A DNA stretch of 64,000 bases from Dryas octopetala (GCA_963921425.1 OY992832.1:7502001-7566000), one strand, 5' to 3'; numbered from the stretch's first letter, positions 37,809-50,395 are shown. The notes: generated by a model from the letters alone, not told the origin. A program made the numbers and translations.

Positions 37809-40800
37809 AAATACTAAGTTGGAACTGTCAGGGATTGGGGACAGACCTGACAGTTCAGTCCTTAAAGGACATTAGGAAAAAGTTTTGTCCTTCTTTGGTA
37901 TTTTTGATGGAAACTAGAGGGAAAACTGAGAGGCTTGAAACTTTGAAGAGCTCTATGTTTTTTACTGGAAGTCATTATGTGGAACCAATTGGATTGTCAG
38001 GTGGCCTGGCTCTTTGGTGGTCCAGTGATATTGAGGTAAGGGTCAATGATTCTTCAAGAAATCTTATGACTTTGACAGTGACTACTAAGGGAAGACAGAT
38101 GCTTTGGACTGTCTCATGTGTATATGGTCCACCAGTGGATGTCGATAAACCAAGCTTCTGGAATTCTTTATCTAGATTTGGAGAGAAGAATAATGGTGAT
38201 TGGTTGTTGGTTGGTGATCTGAATGTGATGGCCTGGAACTCTGAAAAGGAGGGTGGGAATTGTCTTTCTACTAGGGAACTTAGTTACCTTCAGTCTTTTT
38301 TAAGAGTTTCTAATTTGATTGACTTGGGGTGTAATGGTATGTAGTATACATGGGTAAATGGGAGGGAGAATAATTGGGTTAAGGAAAGGTTAGATAGAGC
38401 CCTAGCAAGTCCTAGCTGGCTTCACTCTAATCCTAGAGCTCAAGTGTTTAACCTTCCTTATCTTGGCTCTGATCATTCCCCTCTTGTTATAGATACTGAT
38501 TTTTCTGAAGTCAAATCTCCTAAGCTGTTTAAATTTGAAGCATACTGGTTGAATAATGAGGATTGTAAGTCAGTGGTGAAACGGAATTGGAGACATGGTA
38601 ATGGTTGTTATAATGCAGTACAATGGTGTAAAAATCTCCATTTTGTGGCCAAAGAACTTACAAGATGGAGTAAGGAACAGTTTGGGAATAACAGGAAACG
38701 AATTGAGGAGCTTAAGAAGGATCTAGCTCTAGAACAGAATAAGCCTTGTGACTCTATGGATAAGGCTACAATTGAGGGTCTCTCTCGTCAAATAAAACAT
38801 CTCTGGGACTGTGAAGAACTATACTGGAAGCAAAGGTCTAGAATCCAATGGCTAAATCATGGTGATAAGAATTCAAGTTTCTTTCACATTTCTACAGTCC
38901 AGAGGAGGCAATATAATAAGATTCTGTGTGTGAAAAATAATAATGGTGAGTGGTTGGATACCGAAGAAGCCATTCAAGTAGGTTTCAAGGAGTATTTTCA
39001 AAACCTTTTCACTAGTGATGGACCAAGAGATTGGTCTGCTGCTATGAATTGTGTACAACCAGTGGTGACATCAACGATGAATAATATTCTAGTGGCACCT
39101 ATCAGTTTGGAGGAAGTTAAAGTGGCTGTTTTTGACTTAGGGGCTCTCAAGGCTCCAGGACCAGATGGGTATTCTGGTATATTTTATCAAAAATGTTGGG
39201 AAATTGTTAATTCTTTGGTGTCCATATCTGCTCAAGATTTTTGGAATAATGGTACTCTACTCAAGCCCATGAATCAGACCAGAGTGGTCATCATTCCAAA
39301 GGTTCCTGACCCAGTGGAATTCTCTCAATTTCGTCCAATTGGTTGTTGCAATTTCTCATATAAAATACTATCCAAAATCTTGGCTAATAGATTACAGACT
39401 TTCCTGCCTGAGATTATCTCATCTACCCAGGGGGCCTTTGTATCTAAAAGGCAAATATATGACAATATTTTCGTAGCTCATGAGACATTTCATCATATTA
39501 AAATGAAAAGGAATGGAATTGTGGGTGAACTCGGTTTGAAGGTCGATATGAATAAAGCTTATGACAGAGTGGAATGGGACTTCCTAAAAGCTGTAATGTC
39601 TCAAATGGGTTTTCATGAAAAATGGATCAGGCTGGTTATGGAATGTGTGCAATCTGTGACCCTCTCTATTCATGTCAATGGTAAGCCAGGGGAGATGTTT
39701 AGTCCCTCTAGAGGTTTGAGACAAGGAGACCCCTTGTCTCCTTATCTATTCTTAATAGTAGGGGATGTTCTCTCAAAAATGATTGAGGCTGCGGCTTCTT
39801 GTGGATCTCTAAAGGGTATTCAGCTCGGACGGAGAGGGCCCACTCTTACCCATCTCTTTTTTACTGATGATAGCTTGTTCTTCTTGAAGGCAACAAAAAC
39901 TAATTGTCTAGTCATAAAGCAAATCTTGGAGGATTACTGTAGAGCTTCTGGACAAAGAATAAATTGTCAAAAGTCTTCTTTATTCTTTAGTCCAAATACA
40001 TCTGTGGATGTTATTCATGATATATGTACTATTTTGGAGATGCCAGCTGATGCGAACCCAGGGAAATATCTTGGTCTACCTACTGTATGGGGCAGATCCA
40101 AGAAGGCTGCCTTGGCCTATATAAAGGACTCTATAGTGAAAAAGATTACAGGATGGAAGCATAAGTTTCTTTCCACAGCAGGGAAGGAGGTTCTCTTAAA
40201 AGCAGTAGCATGTGCAATTCCCACTTATCCAATGCAGGTTTTTAAAATCCCCAAAGGGGTATGTGATGATATAGATGCTGTCTTGGCTGGTTTTTGGTGG
40301 GGCCAGAAAGAGAATGAAAGAAGGATCCACTGGATGAGTTGGGAAAAGCTTGGATCTTCTAAACAAAAGGGTGGTATGGGGTTTAGGAATTTTGAAGAGT
40401 TTAACACGGCTTTACTTGCTAAACAAGCATGGAGGTTGATGGCAGAGCCAGAGGCTTTATGGGCTCGGGTGTTGAAAGGGCTTTACTTTCCTGACTCCAA
40501 CTTTTGGAATGCTAATAAGGGATGTAGAGCTTCTTGGGCATGGTCTAGTATTTTGGCAGGGAGAGATTTGCTAAATGCAGGAGCAAAATGGCAGGTCATG
40601 GATGGAAAGTCCATTAATATTTGGACTGATGCTTGGATTTCTGGTAAGGCTGAAGCTATTCTTAAGAATGATGTGGCAGCAGCCTCTGACATTCCTAAAT
40701 ATGTGGCTGATCTCATTGATTGGGAAAGGAAACAATGGAATGTGGAAGCTGCTGGTTATTACATTACCCCTGATTTACAACAACGGATTGAGGAAGTCCC

Positions 40801-41938
40801 AATTCCTGAGGGTCTCAGTGGTGACAGGCTGATTTGGCCTTATACTAAATCAGGTGTTTACACTGTACGATCAGGTTATTACTGGTTGCATGATCAAAGG
40901 AAATGTCTGGATCTAGTTCCTGCTAATGTCTCTCACCAGATTGATGCTAGTGTCTGGAAGAAGGTTTGGAAATCTAATACCTTACCTAAAGTCAGACAAT
41001 TTTTATGGCGTGCTGTGTCTAATTCTGCAGCTACATGTGTGAAGTTGTATAAAAGGAAGGCGTTGAGTTGTCCTACTTGTCCCATATGTCATCAGTTCGA
41101 TGAGACAATTGAACATGCTTTATTGTTGTGCCCCTGGGTGGAAACAATTTGGTTTGATTGTCTTGGTTATGTCATTGATAAGCAGGGGGTTTCTTACTTT
41201 GATGAATGGTTACTTAAAGTTTTAGAAGCATGGAAGGAGGATGAAATGTATGTTTTGACTTGGATCAGTTTCATTTGCTGGTCCATTTGGAAGGGGAGGT
41301 GTAAAGCAGTGTTTAATGGAACTTTGCCAGATCCTATTCTTACTAGCTTTTCTGCTAAAAAAGCTAGATTTGAATTTGTTTCGAATCAGATTTCTAACCC
41401 ACAGATTACAACAATGATGCCTTCATCTGAAGGGACTGTGGTTAGGTGGCAGCCTCCAATTTCTCCTGCAGTTAAGGTTAATTGTGATGCTTCTTGGGAT
41501 AAGCTCTCCCATGTTGCGGGGCTTGGAGTGGTAATAAGAGGTGGTACAGGCCAGGTTTTGGGTGGCAGTGCTGTGAGTATCTCTGCCCCTTCTGCTTTGG
41601 TTGCTGAAGCTTTGGCAGTTAGAGAAGGCTTGAAGTGTGCAAAACAACAGCATTTTAGATCTGTGGTCATTGAATCTGACTCAGGAATTGTGGTTGATGC
41701 AATTAAGCACAAGAATATAGAGGCTCCTTGGGAATTATATGTGTTGTTGAAGGAAATTTGGAGTTTGTCTTCCAAATTTGCAGAGATCAGATGGTCAAAG
41801 GTGAATAGGAAAGCTAATGGGGTTGCAGATTCAATCTCAAAGCTAGCTAGAAGGAAGATGTGTCCACAGGACTGGGTTTCTCACCCACCATCTTCTATTG
41901 TTGGAGTTCTTCTTTCTGATGGACTTCCTTCTGATTAG
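37805..41938 (+). pseudogene. LINE ORF2: endonuclease, reverse transcriptase, RNase H, one in-frame stop
   Basis: A frame of 1378 codons starting in the ATGA overlap with ORF1. The APE-type endonuclease (MKILSWNCQGLG, FLMETRG, LLVGDLNVM, LGSDHSPL) comes first, then reverse transcriptase (ALKAPGPDGYSGIFYQ, FRPIGCCNFSYKILSKIL, VDMNKAYDRVEWDFL, GLRQGDPLSPYLFL, LFFTDDSLFFLKA), a zf-RVT region (VWKSNTLPKVRQFLWR, CPICHQFDETIEHALLLCPW) and a C-terminal plant RNase H (VNCDASWD, AEALAVREGL, IESDSG). The catalytic box is FTDD where plant L1s usually have FADD. A TAG at 38342-38344 interrupts the endonuclease; a C-to-T change from CAG (Gln) would explain it. Downstream the frame is open for 1198 codons. 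Confidence 0.92.
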
Positions 41939-42069
41939 CTCGTATATAGAATTCTTTGTATAGCTGTAGTTTTTTTGTAGTTGATTTGTTTTTCTATTGT
42001 CATCTTGGATTCTTTTGTAATTGTTTTTTTGTGAAATGAAATGTTCTTTGGCCAAAAAAAAAAAAAAAA

Positions 42070-42082
42070 CCCCACTTCTCTC
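42070..42082. repeat. Target-site duplication, right copy
   Basis: CCCCACTTCTCTC directly after the poly(A) tail, identical to 35761-35773. Confidence 0.9.
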
Positions 42083-42925
42083 CCCATGCTTCTTCTTATT
42101 TGTCTCTAAATATTTGCCGTACTTATGGCATGATTTAGGGTTTAGAGATGTCATGAGAATTTTGGCAATGGAAACTTGGTGGGAAAGTTAACGTTCCTCT
42201 ATGTTATATCTCTAATAGGAACAATTTTAAACTTATCTCCAACAACAAATAACTTATGAACTTGAGGTTTTGGCATTGATAGAATATCTTAGTCAATCTA
42301 CTCTTTCTCATGATTCTCTACTTTACAAACATGAGAGTCTTATTGGTAGGCTAAGCCTGATTATGAAGTTATGAACCATATCATTCTCTACATTATGGAG
42401 AAAAATACAACTAGACCATTAGTGAAACATATCAGCCTTTATGAACTTAATGGACATATAAACCCAAGCAAACAAGTGGGCGATTTGTCTACCCAATCAG
42501 ATTATATCATTATTATAGGCGTTTTCACGTTTCAAAAGAAAAAATCACTGACCAAAAACAAGAGATTGAACAAGGGTAAAAGTGGAACTGTGGAAGAGTA
42601 ATCAATTGTGTGTCTATCTTCTATTTGATTGGGCTAGGTCGGTGCCTTGTTTTCTCCCTCAATGGGCCAAGAGAATGAGAGCCCGAGCCCGTTCCCTGTC
42701 TGTGCTTCCTCGTGTGACCGCTTTTCGCTGTTGTCGGTCGAAGCTAAGCTACTCCTTTTTCAGTTCCTCACTTCATCATCGTGTTGCTTCATTGTTTTTG
42801 TTGTCGGAAACTTGATCGCTGCTTATTCATTCAACCCAAAAACGCGTCTTTCTCTCCCCCTCGGTCTCTCTGAAACCCTAATTTAATTAACAAACGCCTA
42901 ATCCCTAAAACTTCCATACATACCA
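42083..42925. other. Spacer and promoter/5'UTR of CPSF30
   Basis: AT-rich to about 42600, then promoter-like. No TATA box is obvious. Small open frames at 42371-42886 have no recognisable similarity. Confidence 0.55.
42630..42880 (+). promoter_or_regulatory. Site II and telo-box motifs upstream of CPSF30
   Basis: TGGGCT at 42630-42635 and TGGGCC at 42663-42668 match the site II element (TGGGCY), and AAACCCTA at 42873-42880 is a telo-box about 46 bases before the ATG. This pairing is known from plant ribosomal and cell-growth gene promoters (TCP and telo-box factors). The motifs are seen; their use is inference. Confidence 0.55.
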
Positions 42926-45900
42926 ATGGAGGACTCAGACGGAGTCCTCAACTTCGACTTCGAGGGCGGCCTCGACACCAGCGTCGCCGCCGGCCCCACC
43001 AACCCCGGCCCCACATCTATCTCTCTGATCCAATCTGACTCAGCCGCTTCCGCCGCGGCCACCAACCCGGCCGCGGCGGTGCCCCACCAATCCGACCCGA
43101 ACGCCAACCAGTCGGGTCGAACCCGGAGCTTTCGCCAGACGGTCTGCCGTCACTGGCTACGCAGCCTCTGCATGAAAGGCGAGGCCTGCGGCTTCCTTCA
43201 CCAATACGACAAGTCGCGCATGCCTGTCTGCCGCTTCTTTCGGTTGTACGGGGAGTGCCGCGAGCAGGACTGCGTGTACAAGCACACCAACGAGGACATT
43301 AAAGAGTGTAATATGTATGTGTTTCTTCTTCTATGCCCATTCCCATTTTCGTCTTTTCTGTTTTTCTTGTGTTACCTGGTGAGGTGGGTTGCGTTACAAA
43401 TTATTGTTATTGGTATTCTGAATCATGTGCTTTAGTGGATTCAAGGTGCAAAATTTGAGGACTTATGTGCACTTAGGTACAAGCGTAGCTTCAGATTATC
43501 CTTGAAAAAAAAAAGTAGCTATATATTGTGTTTCTGGTTGTTTCCGCATGTACATCCATTAAACTACAGTATGTTGAGAAAAATTTTATTGCTTCAGTAA
43601 TTGTTTCTTCCACTTATTCTTTGAACTCCCCTTTCCCAAAATGTAGATTCTAGTTCTAGTTTGAACAAACCATCAATGTACAAATCAAAGGTTTGTGTTC
43701 TAATGAAGGATTTTGTCATTGCAGGTACAAGTTAGGTTTTTGTCCAAATGGTCCTGATTGTCGGTATAGACATGCAAAGCTGCCTGGACCTCCACCTTCT
43801 GTGGAAGAAGTCCTTCAGAAGATTCAGCATTTGAATTCTTACAACTACAACACCTCAAATAAATTTTATCAACAACGGAATGCTGGTTTTCCTCAACAAG
43901 CAGATAAATCTCAGCCTGCACAAGGCCCCAATTTTGTCAATCAAGGTTTGGTTGGAAAACCTTCAACAGCAGAGTCTGCTAATGTCCAGCAGCACCAACA
44001 GGTTCAACAAACCCAACAACAGGTTGGCCAGACCCAGACACAAAATCTTCCCAATGGCCTGGCTAATCAGGCAAATAGAACTGCGTCACCTTTGCCGCAA
44101 GGAATATCTAGGTGTGTTCAGAGTCCCAAGGTTTTTTATTAGGTTATGTAAATCAGTTTTTGTATTCTTTTATGGACAATAGAGGTAAACTATTTTATTA
44201 ATAACTTCCCAAAAGAGTTCTGTCCACTCCCATCAGCTGTAACTAGCTTTCTTTAAACCACATTAGTTAATTTAATAAAAACATTACTCTGTACAGTTTG
44301 TATTTGACCATGTGATGTATGGATTTTGCTTTATCTTTATATGTAGTGCACTTTCATTTTATGATTTGTACATGGGGTTGCTATCTCCCAATTAAGTTTC
44401 TGACCTAATAGTACCTGGGGATTGACAGATGAATGATGTCCTCTTCTATTGCTTTTATTCTTTCATCCCACTCCAGAAAAGGGAAAATTTTTAGCAAGAT
44501 TTCCAACCAAAGCAATGCATTATAAGTTTGAGGTGTAATAAGGAGGAAAAAGCTCAACTTTGTAAGCCACATGGATTGTGAATTGTGTGCCTAAATAGAT
44601 TCCTAGATGTATTCCTTAAGGTATATTAGGACCATCCTTCTTAAGTTGCACCTTGATTGAATACATGCTTATGTAGCTTGGTCATTGTGGTTTTAGCTGT
44701 TTATCTTATAGTAGTTGTTGTTCTTGATGGACTCCGTGTCCATCCTGTTGTGTGCTTCTCTTTTTCTCTTCAATAAAATTCTTGTTTCTTATCAAAAAAT
44801 GAAAGAAAAAGTTGTATCTTGACCTTCCAGAACTTGAAGACCCTAAAATGATTGTGATTTTGTTACTGAGGAAGGTCTTTCTAAAAACAATTTGATGAAT
44901 CTTATGCAGAGTTTGGGGTTGCATAGACGATATTGAAAGGCTTGGTGATGTCTTGAGTTGTATGATTCCAAGTATGTGCCTTGTGCATTCAAATTCTGAG
45001 AACATTTGTGATCTGACCATTGCAGAAAATTGCATTGTTGGAATATGAGTTAAATATGCTCTGATTGATCACCTAATTTATTGGTTTTATTGATTTTTTT
45101 TTTCTTTTTCAAAATATGATGCTGGGAAAGTTGTTAAAAATGATCCAACAAGATGCAACAAACCAACAATTGCATTGTTATTGTTTGGGGCTAAGGGGGC
45201 ACAAATATGGGGTCTAATTTTTCAAAATAAAAAGAGCTCATGTAATAATATACTTGATTGTTTATTACACATTTGTAAATATAGACCATCTAGCTAAAGT
45301 TAGAAAAGTATATACATGTGGTAGTTGCATTCATTTATGCTGCTTGATATGTGCTACTGAAGTGTTTGCATTAGTGCTTGCTGCTCATACTGGTTATGAA
45401 GTTATGCTCTTGATGGATGTATAGGTTTAAGATAAAAATGCCTGGCAAAGCTGTTACATGACAATTTCCTTGATGGTCTATTGTAATTATCATCTTTCTA
45501 TCAATTTTTAAGCTGTAGTAGTCATATCATTTTGTTGACCTTGTGGAATCTCTAACTGTTTCTCTATCCATGTTTTATCTTCTTACCAATTAATGCACCT
45601 GCTTTTATGAAATTGAATCTACTTATTTATTTCAAACATGGAACCTTAGGTATTTTATTGTTAAAAGTTGCAACCGTGAAAATTTGGAATTATCTGTACA
45701 ACAAGGAGTATGGGCAACTCAAAGGAGCAATGAATCCAAACTTAATGAAGCTTTTGACTCTGCTGAAAATGTCATTTTAATTTTCTCGGTCAACCGGACT
45801 CGACATTTCCAGGTAGGGTTGCAAATTACATCCCAATGGGTTTCACATGGCTTACTAGTTTTAGTTCTATCAATGTATTTAATAATTTTATGATAATTTC

Positions 45901-48900
45901 AAATTAAGAGCATATATTAATTCATATATCTTTTTCAATCATTTCAATTATAATTACAATTCATTTGATGACTTTATTAGTTGATGAAATTGTAGGACTA
46001 TATGATTTGTCATAGCTAATTTTTCTGCATAATAGGATGATTAGTTACTTGGGTTTGTATTGGTCATTTACCATGTAGATTCCAAATTCACCTTTTTACT
46101 CTACTAGAGTTGCGGAATTAAAATTATCATTGCTTTGTTAGGGTTGCGCAAAGATGACGTCCAGAATTGGTGGGTCTGTTAGTGGAGGGAACTGGAAATA
46201 TGCACACGGAACTGCACATTATGGGCGAAATTTCTCAGTCAAATGGTTAAAGGTATTCTTTTGTTAGAACTTTTTATGGAAATTTGCTGTGCAATGTTCT
46301 GAATATGAGTCCCTTTCTGATTTTTTTTGCCCCGCTGCAAATGATGGCAAATAAGTAGTTCACATTATCAAGTCTGCGCATTGTTGTTCTTGTTGTTATT
46401 ATTGTTATTATTGTTATTATTATTATCCCTTGAATTCGTGAGTTAAAGTAATTTGATTACATCATGTTAATGAGTATGGTTCTGTTTCTCTTCTCTTTAT
46501 TGAGTTTATTGTCACAGGCTTGAGGATTTACTTTAATTTCAAGCTATTTTTTCAGGAACCAGAATCAAAATAAATGAGTGATCAATCACATTAAGCAATT
46601 ATACTTTGATTAAGGGAGCCCATTTGGTTTTAATCAAAAGTTTTTTTTTTTTTTTCTTTTGAGGTTTATATCCTAATAGTCACTTTTTTTTTGTTTTTAT
46701 TTATCCAATTGTTTGTTTGCAGTCAAGATTTGAGCTGTTATTACTTGTTATTGGCTATAAGTCATCTGAATTGCTTTTGAATTTTGAACCTAACCCCCCA
46801 TCTGTGTACCACTTGAGCCATGGTGCAGTTGGAATCACTACTTCCCATCTGGAAACTAGGAATAGCTAATAGAATAGAATACCTGTTGTTCTTTAAATTT
46901 TAATGGGCATGGATAAGCAATAAAATGATAAGATGTGACTAATTGCAGTTTCTCTTATGCAGCTATGTGAACTGTCCTTTCACAAAACTCGGCATTTGAG
47001 GAATCCATACAATGAGAACTTACCAGTGAAGGTATTTTCTGGAGCCTAACCTAACACGCATACAAACACTATTAGTTTTTGTTTGTCCACCCAATTATTT
47101 TTTCATTTTCTGTCAAGATTTTCAGAACATATCAGGTTTGTTGCCATCCATGATTGAATCAGCCAAAAACATGCTCGTGCTTTTTGTTTTCTCTTGTTCT
47201 GAAAAGTATAAAACAGTGTCTACTTTCACCATCTCCATCCTACCATTGCTGAAAACTACAATGGTTGTTGGACTACTGGCTTAAAACTTTTGAAAGATGA
47301 TCTTCGAATCCTTTTTTTTTGTTGGTAAATTGGAGGGCCGAAGCCCAATCTTCAGAATCATTTAAGTGTTGGTTTCATTGGATACTGTTAGGGGTCCCAT
47401 ATAGAAAATTCCAAAACAAAACTAATAATATATATTTTTAAACAAGTTGATGGGTTAGTATGGATTTGGCCTGATGTTTACGAGTTAGAAAACAGCTGAA
47501 CTAGTCAATAACCTTTATCATTCCCATGTTTGGATTACTCGCATATGGCTATTTCGCCATGCATTTTTACTTCCAATCATTATTATCGTTGACATGTATG
47601 TTGGCTCATGTGATACTACTTTCTGTAGTCATATCTTAAGACGGATAAAATTAGCTTTTGATCTTATTGTTGTGCTTATACATTTGCAGATAAGTAGAGA
47701 TTGTCAAGAGCTAGAGCCCTCTATTGGCGAGCAGTTGGCTTCCTTGCTTTACCTAGAGCCAGACAGTGAACTTATGGTATGTTCAATTTCCTTCTTGTTA
47801 GACTGTTGACAAAAATTGGAAGAGAGGAAGATAAAGCAAGTGCCTCTCCCCCCCCCCCCCCCCCCCCTTCTAAATCAGTACAAAAACAAAATATTTACAG
47901 TGTTTTTATTAATATGTTTTAACTTTAACAAACATATTTATCTCTATTTTCTCAAATGTATGTAGGATATGTCCTCTCTTAATTTTCCATTCATGGGTTG
48001 TCCACTGAAATCTTTTTGTAATATCTCTTGTTTCTATGACTGAGACAATCCTTTTGGGCAGCACAAGATTTGTTTTGCACTATAATGTGTCCTTTTTATG
48101 TTTTATTGAACGGCCAGAACTCGATGAATCTGAATGTTGTTTAACTTTTCCTGTGCACAGGCAATCTCGATTGCAGCGGAATCAAAACGGGAAGAAGAAA
48201 AAGCAAAGGGAGTCAATCCAGAGAATGGTGGTGAGAACCCAGACATTGTTCCATTTGAGGACAATGAAGAGGAGGAAGAGGAAGAAAGTGACGACGAGGA
48301 AGAGAGCTTTGGCCAAATTCCTGGGGCAGCAAATGAGGGCAGAGGAAGGGGCAGAGGAGTCATGTGGCCCCCTCACATGCCACTAGCAAGAGGTGGCAGA
48401 CCCATGCCTGGGATGCAGGGTTTTCCCCCAGCAATGATGGGTGCTGATGCAATGCCCTATGGACCTGTTGGACCTGACGGATTTGTTATGCCAAATCCTT
48501 TTGGTGTGGGCCCCCGGGGATTTAATCCATATGGTCCCAGGTTTTCTGGTGATTTTTCAGGGCCCACGCCTGGCATGATGTTTCGTGGGCGACCGTCACA
48601 ACCTTTCCCACCTGGTGGGTTTGGGATGATGATGGGTCCTGGACGTGCACCATTTATAGGAGGGATGGGGGTTGGAGGTGCCAATCCAGGCCGAGCTGGT
48701 CGGCCAGCTGGTATGCCTCCAATGTTTCAACAACCTCCACCATTGTCTCAAAACACCAACCGGGTGCAGAAGAGAGATCCGAGGGGACCAGCCAGTGATC
48801 GGAATGAGAGGTATGGTGCAGGATCAGGCCAGGGCAGGGGTCAAGATATGCCAGGTCCAGCTGGTGGACCAGATGACGAGTTACATTATCAGCAAGCATC

Positions 48901-49051
48901 AAAGGCTTACCAGGAAGATCAATATGGTGCTGGAAACAACTTTAGAAATGATGAGAGTGAAAGTGAGGATGAGGCACCGAGGCGGTCAAGGCATGGAGAG
49001 GGAAAGAAGAAACGGCGAGGCTCAGAAGGAGATGTTACCTCTGAGCACTAG
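42926..49051 (+). CDS. CPSF30: CPSF30 with YTH domain, poly(A) factor and m6A reader
   Basis: Seven exons, 42926-43314, 43725-44111, 45650-45812, 46142-46252, 46963-47031, 47690-47776 and 48161-49051, join in phase to 2097 nt (698 aa). Residues about 70-160 carry three CCCH zinc fingers ([57 protein letters not shown]); then a Gln-rich linker, a YTH domain from [16 protein letters not shown] (about 259) to about 400, and a Gly/Pro/Met-rich tail with an acidic patch and a basic end. CPSF30 is a subunit of the cleavage and polyadenylation specificity factor that binds the poly(A) signal; the plant long form reads m6A. In Arabidopsis the short form comes from polyadenylation in intron 2; here reading on past exon 2 adds about ten residues to a stop at 44142. 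The large intron 2 (1.5 kb) is therefore notable. Confidence 0.96.
44112..45649 (+). other. CPSF30 intron 2, candidate alternative polyadenylation region
   Basis: 1.5-kb intron between the zinc-finger and YTH exons. Unspliced transcripts reach a stop after [10 protein letters not shown] at about 44142, followed by AATAGAGG, a T-rich tract and AATAAAA near 44275-44281, which would serve as a poly(A) signal. This matches the position at which the short Arabidopsis CPSF30 transcript ends. Use here is inferred. Confidence 0.5.
46380..46428. repeat. (TTG/TTA)n microsatellite in CPSF30 intron 4
   Basis: Run of TTGTTG then TTATTATTG units ending TTATTATTATTATC. Confidence 0.75.
47848..47867. repeat. 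Poly(C) tract in CPSF30 intron 6
   Basis: About 20 consecutive C just after exon 6. The length may be a sequencing approximation. A similar run occurs at 60796-60815. Confidence 0.8.
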
Positions 49052-50220
49052 CGGATGCTGCTAGCTCCGCAGTACTAGTGTCACCAACGAGGGAACCATC
49101 TTCCCCCTTAGGTTACCTGCTTTTTAGGAAACAATCGAAAAATTCATTCTTGATGTATGAATTCTTTTAGGTTGCTAAAGGAAATTAGATGTTTTAAACA
49201 AAAAAATATCTTCTTGTTCTCTTCCCATTTTGTGAGAAGTTTCATTATGTTGCTAGGTTCTGTGATATTTATGTAACTGTATCCTGGAAAAGGTGATGAA
49301 TGGGTTATTGAAACTCATAACTAATCCACACTGACGTATTTGTAAAGGAAATTTCAGATCATTTTTTACTTATTTTATTTTCCAATTTATGTTTGTACAA
49401 CAAGAACACATCCTTGGAAGCAATGAACATTGTCTCTCGTGGGACACTGGTTGTCTGGTTGATTTCAAATCTCTGGTGGTGTAAAATGGGTAATCTTTAG
49501 CATTCAACTTGCACTGTGGTGTATGACGTAAGAGACAATTTTGTTGGTCTAAAGTCTAAACTAGGCAAAACGTAGTCAACACTGCTGGTGGGGTAAGTAT
49601 AGAAGTTTGGTTTGAGCCTGGGGCTACAATCTACATAATGTCTTGCATTAAACTCTTGATTGAGTTCAGGTGAAGTAAACCATTGGAAGACAGAAGAATG
49701 TAGTCATGTACTTTTGTCCCAAACACTGTAAAAAAACCGAGGGAACTTATTCCAACTCAACTACATTTTGATTCATGTTGTCATGAGGAGTAATTATATT
49801 TACCCCCAATGTATTGCATTGATCATCACACCCATGATCTTTATCCTGATTTATTCATTTATTTCTTAAAGAATGAATTTATTTTTGTTCTCTTCCCTCT
49901 CTCCCTCCCTAGGGTTTGGACCGTCAAAACATAAATATGTAAATGGGGGTAAAAAGGAAAAGTCAAGAAATTGTTATTAGAGTTGAGTGTGATAAGTAAA
50001 CAAATGGGTGCAAATAGAAGCATTATCCTAAATCTTAAATTTATAACCTCTCGTTCACCCATATTATAACATGTGAATTATGCAACACCACCACGTGTCA
50101 CATACAATAATTTTTCAATGAAGAAAAAAAAAATCTTAGGGTGGTCAACTCAATATTTTAGAGTGGTCGGAATAGACCGGTCTTTATTTTTTCATGAGTA
50201 GTTTAGCATAGGGCCTCATC
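49052..50220. other. Spacer between CPSF30 and YAO
   Basis: CPSF30 3'UTR followed by AT-rich spacer. No coding similarity. Short open frames near 49859-50062 (minus) look random. Confidence 0.55.
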
Positions 50221-50226
50221 TAAAGC

Positions 50227-50395
50227 TGGGCCAGAGAGTAAGTTGGGCTTTACAACTAATATTGGATCCGGGACATTAATATGTGGATATTGGTAACCCG
50301 CGACCCGAAATTCTAATTCACTCATGAAGAAGCACTCTAACCTCACCGTCTTCTTCTTCGCCGCTTAAGCTTAAACCCTCAAGTCTAAAACCCTA
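50227..50395 (+). promoter_or_regulatory. Site II plus telo-box promoter of YAO
   Basis: TGGGCC at 50227-50232 and TGGGCT at 50244-50249 are site II elements; AAACCCT at 50373-50379 and AAACCCTA at 50388-50395 are telo-boxes, all within 225 bases of the ATG at 50450. Site II plus telo-box is the known promoter code of plant ribosome-biogenesis genes, and the product is an rRNA-processing factor, so the match is biologically coherent. Confidence 0.65.

Larger units (their letters stand above)
35774..42069 (+). mobile_element. Full-length L1-type LINE, nearly intact
   Basis: A 6.3-kb non-LTR retrotransposon with a 5'UTR of about 380 bp, ORF1 at 36153-37808, ORF2 at 37805-41938, a short 3'UTR and a 16-nt poly(A) tail (42054-42069). 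It is flanked by a perfect 13-bp target duplication (35761-35773 and 42070-42082). ORF1 and ORF2 overlap by ATGA. Each ORF has a single in-frame TAG and no frameshift that I could find. The perfect duplication and open frames point to a recent insertion. It lies in the spacer between ACD11 and CPSF30, on the same strand as both. Confidence 0.95.

Noticed and set aside
42371-42886. Short open frames before CPSF30
   Set aside because: Within the likely promoter and 5'UTR; no similarity.
47848-47867. Poly(C) run as a possible functional i-motif
   Set aside because: Mononucleotide run in an intron; length uncertain and no supporting context.
48103-48902. Minus-strand and alternate-frame open reading frames within the last CPSF30 exon
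   Set aside because: Shadows of the Gly/Pro-rich and acidic coding tail.
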